Assembly (NCBI GenBank): GCA_020746875.1
Contig: JAGTJL010000017.1
Coordinates: forward strand, 1,488,001-1,552,000
Length of the DNA stretch: 64,000 bases
Source: Rhexocercosporidium sp. MPI-PUGE-AT-0058
Lineage: Eukaryota > Ascomycota > Leotiomycetes > Helotiales
Direction: 5' to 3'
The notes beneath the pieces were generated by a model that worked only from the letters and a program-made list of their open reading frames with translations, searched no databases and was not told where the DNA came from. Positions 58,060-64,000 of the stretch are shown here, one piece after another. Each line of letters starts with the position of its first letter. Positions within the stretch are counted from its first letter, which is position 1. The translations under genes and the position numbers were made by a program.

Positions 58060-61000
58060 CACTTGATATTTAAGCACGTTGCGATATAATTTAATATTAA
58101 GGATTTCCTCGATTTCCCACTCTTCTTAACCCTCGATTACCTCCGGAGGAGGTTTCGGCGTTTTTTGATCTGGCAAAAGGTCTTTCGGGTTCTTAAAAAG
58201 GAGTTCCGGTGCAAATACGTCGTGTATTTAAGAGCTTGCAGGTAATTCTAACTTATAAGAGTGGCCTACTTTCTCTAGAATCTTAAAGGAGCCCTTTTAT
58301 TAATTTGCAAGCTTACGATTAGGTCGGTGGCTCTTGAGGTTCTTAATTAATAAGAAGACTTCTTCTCTGACTTCTTAGTCGATAGGCCTCCGTTTCTGGT
58401 CCGTTACGCGGGTTATACGGTCTTAAGCGGCTTATATATTTCTTTTAATAATTTTCTACGCCTGTTTTATACGTTAAATTAGCTTCTTTATATCGGCGTA
58501 ATTGAGCTTTTTTAGTAAAATAATAGCTTTAAGCGTCTTCTAGTCCCAGTTGTTACGTGGTTCTATGCCGAATTTGAGCTGATACGGAGCTATACTAATA
58601 GATTCGTAAGGCAAGGATATTTAAGCTCTATCGATTAATAGTATTAATTTACTCTAATTATCTTAGTAATAAGTGACGAATAATCTGAGCTTTTGATCGA
58701 TATAGCGATTCATGATCTCCGTTTATTCGTCCGTCTTTTTATAATAAGCTATAGAAAGCTTAATCTTAACGCCGATAATACGATAGAATTCTTTTTAAAA
58801 GAAGGAGATAAATTAAGCGCCGCGGTTAGATATAATCGTCTCCGGAGTATATCCGAATCGGTAAATCTATTAAATAAACAATTAAGTAATATTACGAGCG
58901 TCGATATCTTAGTAATAAGGAATTATAACGGAATCCTTTCCGAGGCGGTTAATAAATATTAAGATTCAGTTAAAATTATATTTGTCTTTTGGAAAATTCT
59001 TATAATTTATATATAAGTATTACATAAAGTATACGGGAATAAGTAAAAGGTATAAGAACTTTTACTACTTGGTTTATTTAAAGTAAAAGTATTAATAAGC
59101 TCTGCAATTTCTTATATACCGGAAGTAATCCGAACCCATTCCGAACTAGTAATACTTAAGAGTAAGGAGCTAATAAGTCTTCTTTCTACTTGAATACGCT
59201 ATAAACGGCTAATCATAAGCCTCTCGGATCAGTCTAGTATACAGCAGGGTATTCTTTTATATATATAAACGGCTTTTAAAATATAAGAATCCGTCTATTA
59301 TCGTATAATCCTTAAATAAGGACTTCCGTTCCTTCGTAAAGGACTCGCGGTTATCTTAATAAAGCTTTTCAATAAAGTCGAATGAGGTTCTGAATAGCTC
59401 TAGAGTCGAATCGTTAATAGCGTTTTCCGTTTCCGGGGAAAGAAAATAAAAAGAAATAACGTCAGTTATAAACTCATCCGCTAATTCCGTATTAATTCTA
59501 AGGTCGAGGCGACTAAGCGTAAATAAGACTTTAGATCGGCTATTTAATTTTACTTTCTTTTAGACTTCCAGATCTTACTTTCTTTAACTAAGAATATTAG
59601 CTTTTTGATTTTATTTACTTAACGTATATATAATCTGGAAATTGAAATCAGATAAGAATTCCATCCATCGAGCCTACTTGCTTATAAGGACTTTTGTCGT
59701 TATGAAATACTTTAGGGATTAATAGTCCGAATATACTCCGAGTCTGGTCCGAATAGATATAAGTTCAAGACGCTACTTATAAAACGATCCTACGATCGTA
59801 TAAAGTTCTTTATTATAGATTTCTTAATTAAGCTTATAATTATTTAAGACGTAAGAATAGAATCTTAAAGAGTATTATAATCCGTCAGCGTATTATTAGG
59901 AAATTACGCTTGCAATTACTTTATCAGAAGCGTCGGTTTTTAGTCGCGTTAGCAAGTCGGGGTTGAAATAATAAATCTTTTATATAATTAGTAATTAATT
60001 TTATAATTCTTTAAAGGTATTTTTATATTTTTTCGTCTAATTCTAGGGAATCGTAAGTCGGGTAAGCGTGGAGAGAGGCTTCGCGATAAGTTTAAAGTTG
60101 CGAATAAATTATCGGTAGAAATCGCAGAAACTTAAGAAAGACTTTATTATTATAATAATCTTTAAGTATTTCCAGTTCCGTAACGGCTTTACTTTCTTTA
60201 GGTCGGCTTTAATTTCTTTTGTAATTATAATATAACTTAAGTATTTAGTGCGGGTAACGTGGAATTCATACTTCTTAATATTAGCTTATAAGCTAGCTTT
60301 TATAAGCCGTTTCAGAACTATTTTAACGTGTTTTTTATACTCCTTTATCGATTCCGAATAGATCAGGATATCGTTAAAATATATTATATAGAAGTCGTTT
60401 AAATAATTTAATAATACGTCGTTTATATAGCGTTAGTACGTGCTTGATCCGTTATAAAGTCTAAAAGGTAATACTTTGCATTTATAAGTCCTATACTTAG
60501 TGCGGAATATCGTATACTCTTCCGACTCGGGGTCTATTCGGATGCGATTGAATGCGGCCCGAATATCGAGTTTAATAAATACTTTAACTTTCGACACGCG
60601 GGAGAAGAGCTCGTCGATTCTCGGTATAAGGTATAAGTCTTTCCGCGTTAACGCATTTAGACGACGGTAATTAATACAGAAACGTAACCCTTTATCGCTC
60701 TTTTTTATAAAAAAGACGGGAAAGGCGAAGGGACTTTAACTTGTCTCGATAAACCCTTTATTAAAGTTCTTTAAAAGGTATTCTTTTAATACTTTTAATT
60801 TTTTTGTTAATTAACGGTATAAAGGAGAATAAGAATCAAGTAATAGAGCCTTTAATTGAATCTTATAATCGTAGTATCGATGGGGTAGTAAAACGTTTAA
60901 TTCCGTCTTAGAAAATACTTTTTTAAGAAATTAATATTACTTCGGAAGCCTTTCGGCCACGATCCGGAAGATATCCGGATTTTTCTTTTTATATCTTTCT

Positions 61001-63500
61001 TATAAGACTCGGTTTATTTTATAAATATTAATTATAAAGAACTTAGTATTCTTGCTTTTTATATTAAAGTAGAATGTGTTTACGTTAATCTTATAGATAA
61101 AGAAAGGAGTTCTTTATAGAATTGCAGCAAGTTCTGGACGATAGCGTAATCGTAAACAAAGCTTTTTTGCTTTTAGTTTTCCGACCGGCTCTAATAATAA
61201 GGGTTCCGGAGCTGTTTCTGGCTCTTATTCCTTAAAGGGATTCTCTGGTAACGTCGATACTTATATATAATTAATAGCGAATTAGCAGTATTATCGTCTC
61301 CGATTAATTTAGTCTATAATTAAGTCACGTCGGTCAGCATCAGGCTAGTAGTAGCTAGTAATTCTTGCTTTAGCCTTAATAAGGAACGACATAACTAGCT
61401 CTTTCGTCTAATAAAGAGTTCGTAAGTATACGGAAGATTATATAAGATAATTATTAACCGAATCGAGTTTAACGCGGAAGCGTCTTATCTATTTAACGCT
61501 AATTATTATATCTTAGTTTCTTAAATCAAATACGATAAAAGAGCAATTATATATGCGTCTGCTATTTATTATTAAGTAAAGACGCATATAATAAGAAGCG
61601 TAGCTTCGTACGGAATTCTAGAAACCACGGATTAGGATAATATAAGGGAAAAGTAGAATCTTTATTCTTAAAGCCTCCGAAAGGCGTACGGAAAAGGTCC
61701 GATTCACGAAAAAGTAATTGTTCGCTCTAGTATTTACTAAAGCGGAGAGTGCAACGTTATATCTATTTATATTAATAATATAAGAGACTAAGAATTGCTT
61801 TCCTTTTATAAGGGAGTTTAAATTAAGCTTTAATAGATTATATTTACGTAAACTTAAGAAGAAGTCTTTCCCTAAGCTTTTTCGTTTTCTTTTATTTGTC
61901 TTTCTAATAACTCTTCTTATTTTTCTTTTAATTCTACGCCTTTTTCTTCGATTCTTTCGTTTACGAGCTAAACTTTAGGAGTCTCGGGGCAGTCGCTCTT
62001 ATAATAATTAAATTTACCGTAATTATAATACTTGACTGGATTATCGCCCGTAAAGGTTTAAGGCCTTAGATATATAAAGCTCTAGCGCGGTAGCAAGGAA
62101 GTAGATTATTGTTAAGGAGTAGAAGAGCGTTAGAACGGAGTAAAAGAAGATTAATAAGCGAAGATAGTTCTTTAAGTAGGCGTCTGAGCGGAAGAAGTAA
62201 TCTGACTCGAACCGGACGGTTTCCGGGTTATATTTGGGGTGCGAGTTGAAATGAAATTTGAATTGAATATACGATTCCGGCGGTTCTTTGAGTTTAGCGA
62301 GATAAAATAAGAAACTATTTTGTTATAATTATTCTCTTAAGTTAGCTTAATAATAAAAGTCTTGTCTTGTAGCCTAGAAGAGAGCTTTTGCTATATATAA
62401 AAGAATTATTCCGACTTAGCGACGTTACTTTAAATAGTAGCGCTCTAGAATCTTACTTTAAACTTAATAAAAGTTTCCTTAGAATAAGAGTTTATATATA
62501 AATCGTAGAAAGCAGACCGGAACTCGTCCGCTTCGTGGCCGGTTAGAAAGTAGGATTTTAAAAGTATAATTATCTCTTTAGCGGTTTTAAAGGAATAAGT
62601 TTCCGAAAGGTATTAAAATTTTAAGTAAGATCGTGCCGTTCCGGTAATTAATCCCCAAATAAGAGTACGACAAGCTCTTTTCGTTAAGTAAAGATCAGCG
62701 TTAACTTCTAAGCGGTCTTAAACCGAAGTACGTTATTATTTAAACGAGAAGTTTAAGCTATTATCTAATAAAGTAATCTTCTCTATTAATTGAATCTTAA
62801 GAGGCCGAAACGAGCTTAAATAAGCTCCGGGAATAAGAAAGGCGTAACTCCTTAGCGAACTTTTATTAAATTCTACTGATCGGAGTGAAAGAAGAGTAAG
62901 GGTTCGTAAGCGATTTTAAAGTAATTCGGAAGGCTCGGAAGGAGTAAGGTCTTCTTCAGGATCGTCGTCAGGTCGTACTGAATTAGGCCGAAGGATAATA
63001 AGGGCTACGAGTATAACCTTAATTCTAGTAAGGCTGGATTAGAGTTCTTTTTGCTTATTTGCTTAATCCTTAGTTCGATTATTAACGGCTTAAAAAAGTC
63101 TTTTTAAAACGTTAAAGTTATTATAATCCGTATCGTCCCGAGCTTTGCTTTTATTCTTTCGGGTAGCGACGCTAGTTTTAAGAGGCGAGGCAGCAAGTAT
63201 TTCTGAATCAGAAGGCGCTCCGGAGGAGGTCGTAGCAGCTAAAAGACCTGATTTAATAAGTTTTCTAATAATTAGTTAAGATATAATATATCTTAATAAA
63301 AACAAGTATTTGACTCGGGGCAGATTCGGGGGAGTTTCGTATTTAAATAATAAGGTTCCGGATATAATAAAAACACTTCCTTAAAATCTGTCTACAGCGG
63401 CCTCTATGCGAAGGGGGTTATTTGGAGCGTAATTAACGAAGACTGCTCTAAGCGTTATTAATTGCGAAGTGCTGAACTAAACCTTAGTTCTTAGTTGTTA
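58060..63500 (-). pseudogene. Gag-pol polyprotein of the LTR retrotransposon, RIP-damaged
   Basis: Minus-strand remnants in order. Near 62035-61990, a nucleocapsid zinc-knuckle (CX2CX4HX4C pattern) in which the first two positions and the His are changed to Tyr, as expected from G-to-A and C-to-T changes. Around 60730-60130, reverse transcriptase with FPVFFIKKSDKGLRF, CINYRRLNALT, FIKLDIRAAFN and the active-site YFNDILIYSESI, where relatives have YxDD. Around 58860-58700, the integrase core with PETIISNRGA, KEFYRIIGVKIKLS and the altered YYKKTDE. RNase H should lie between RT and integrase but I did not verify its motifs. Protease motifs were not located. Many stops interrupt the frame. Confidence 0.82.
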
Positions 63501-63598
63501 AGAGATCTCTGGAATCTTAACTTTTTGAAATATTAATAACTGAATCTTTAATAAGGTATTATAAAGCCGTCTTCGGCGGAAGTAATCTTCTTGTTTAA

Positions 63599-63856
63599 TA
63601 TAACGATACTAGCTAAGAGAGCGGTATAAGAGGTATATAGTAATACTTTAGCTGAGGCTATCGAGAGCTAATAGGTCTAATACGAAGGAAACAAGAAGAT
63701 GAAGAAGGAAAGAGGGAGTAGAGGGAGTATGAGTTCATATATATAGGCTTCTCCGAAACCCCTCCGGTACTGGTCCGACTCGGCATGACTTGATTACCTC
63801 TGAACCCCTGGATTCCCTGACTCGCTGAGAAGCTCCTAAGTGTACTTATCGTCATA
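63599..63856 (-). repeat. LTR of the retrotransposon (5' LTR by coding strand)
   Basis: 258 bp, beginning TATAACGATACTAGC and ending TATCGTCATA, followed by TAAGA of the target duplication. Confidence 0.9.
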
Positions 63857-64000
63857 TAAGAGTTATAATAAATGGAAGTAACGTTTGCTTTTTATCTCCT
63901 CGTATAGTCTCTATTATAGTAATCTGCTTCCGATTACCTTGAGTAGCTGTATAGAGCTTAGTAATAGACTTAGGTACGATCACCTTTTCTAAAGTAAGAC
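63857..64000 (-). mobile_element. Fot1/pogo-like transposon copy 2, continuation
   Basis: After the target duplication the sequence continues collinearly with copy 1 (GTTATAATAAATGGAAGTAACG corresponds to the copy-1 stretch near 51770-51790; cited in full only by position). The element runs off the window end, so its right terminal repeat is not seen. Confidence 0.85.

Larger units (their letters stand above)
56198..63856 (-). mobile_element. Ty3/gypsy-type LTR retrotransposon nested in Fot1-like copy 2
   Basis: A 7659-bp element with two 258-bp LTRs (56198-56455 and 63599-63856) and a 5-bp target duplication, TAGGA at 56193-56197 and TAAGA at 63857-63861. The coding strand is minus: on that strand, LTR (63856), gag with zinc knuckle (near 62010), reverse transcriptase (60950-60100), integrase (near 58850-58690), a purine tract (AAGAGGGAAGTAA, reverse complement of about 56456-56470) directly before the other LTR. 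The LTR ends are TATAACGA and TCGTTATA, explained as TG..CA ends hit by RIP. Order RT before integrase indicates Ty3/gypsy. Stops and transitions show it is inactive. Confidence 0.9.

Noticed and set aside
58693..58962. 89-codon plus-strand frame inside the retrotransposon
   Set aside because: It is the complement of the integrase core, which is clearly recognisable on the minus strand.

Overview
The window is nuclear DNA of a filamentous ascomycete (Pezizomycotina). The evidence is: many short 44-120 nt introns with GT..AG ends and CTAAC/CTGAC-like branch sites; fungal-only families (DUF7730, Pth11-like rhodopsin-domain proteins, Zn2Cys6 regulators, expansin-like secreted proteins); and an arginine attenuator peptide upstream of the CPA1-type gene. 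Three AT-rich blocks are transposons degraded by C-to-T/G-to-A transitions, as expected from repeat-induced point mutation (RIP). The lineage could be Leotiomycetes, but the sequence alone does not settle that.

Left part (1-31 kb), mostly ordinary host genes: a GPI-anchored expansin-like protein (385-1712, -); a DUF7730 gene and a decayed tandem copy (2462-3602 and 3936-5100, +); a nicotinamide/uridine-kinase-like P-loop kinase with a long N-terminal extension (5573-7804, -); an acinus-like SAP/RNA-binding protein (8629-10596, -); a decayed MscS-type mechanosensitive channel (12585-14436, -); a six-exon Pth11-like membrane receptor (17808-19592, +); a second expansin-like gene (20212-21289, -); the arginine-specific carbamoyl-phosphate synthase small subunit with its three-exon attenuator uORF (23353-25291, +); an AIM9-like phosphotransferase (26373-28225, +); a TA-flanked MITE (28333-28568); and a cyclin-L-like gene (28970-30064, +).

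Middle part (31-50 kb): a 999-residue Zn2Cys6 transcription factor (31180-34319, -); a complete RIP-degraded hAT transposon with a perfect 8-bp target duplication (36749-39713); a gene-poor stretch rich in simple repeats; an RBR-type ubiquitin ligase (44268-46360, +); and a 4-coumarate:CoA-ligase-like enzyme ending in a peroxisomal AKL tripeptide (47807-50068, +).

Right part (50-64 kb) is a transposon block. A complete Fot1/pogo-like element (50293-52728) and a second copy in the same orientation (from 54721 past the window end) flank one intact secreted feruloyl-esterase-like gene (52870-54033, -). The second copy is split by a Ty3/gypsy-type LTR retrotransposon (56198-63856, coding strand -) with 258-bp LTRs, a 5-bp target duplication, recognisable zinc knuckle, reverse transcriptase and integrase, and an extra ORF antisense to pol.

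The genes do not form a single cluster or pathway. The best-supported regulatory unit is the uORF plus CPA1 locus: the arginine-sensing peptide is readable only after two introns are removed from the leader. All exon joins were made by eye from splice signals and reading frame.
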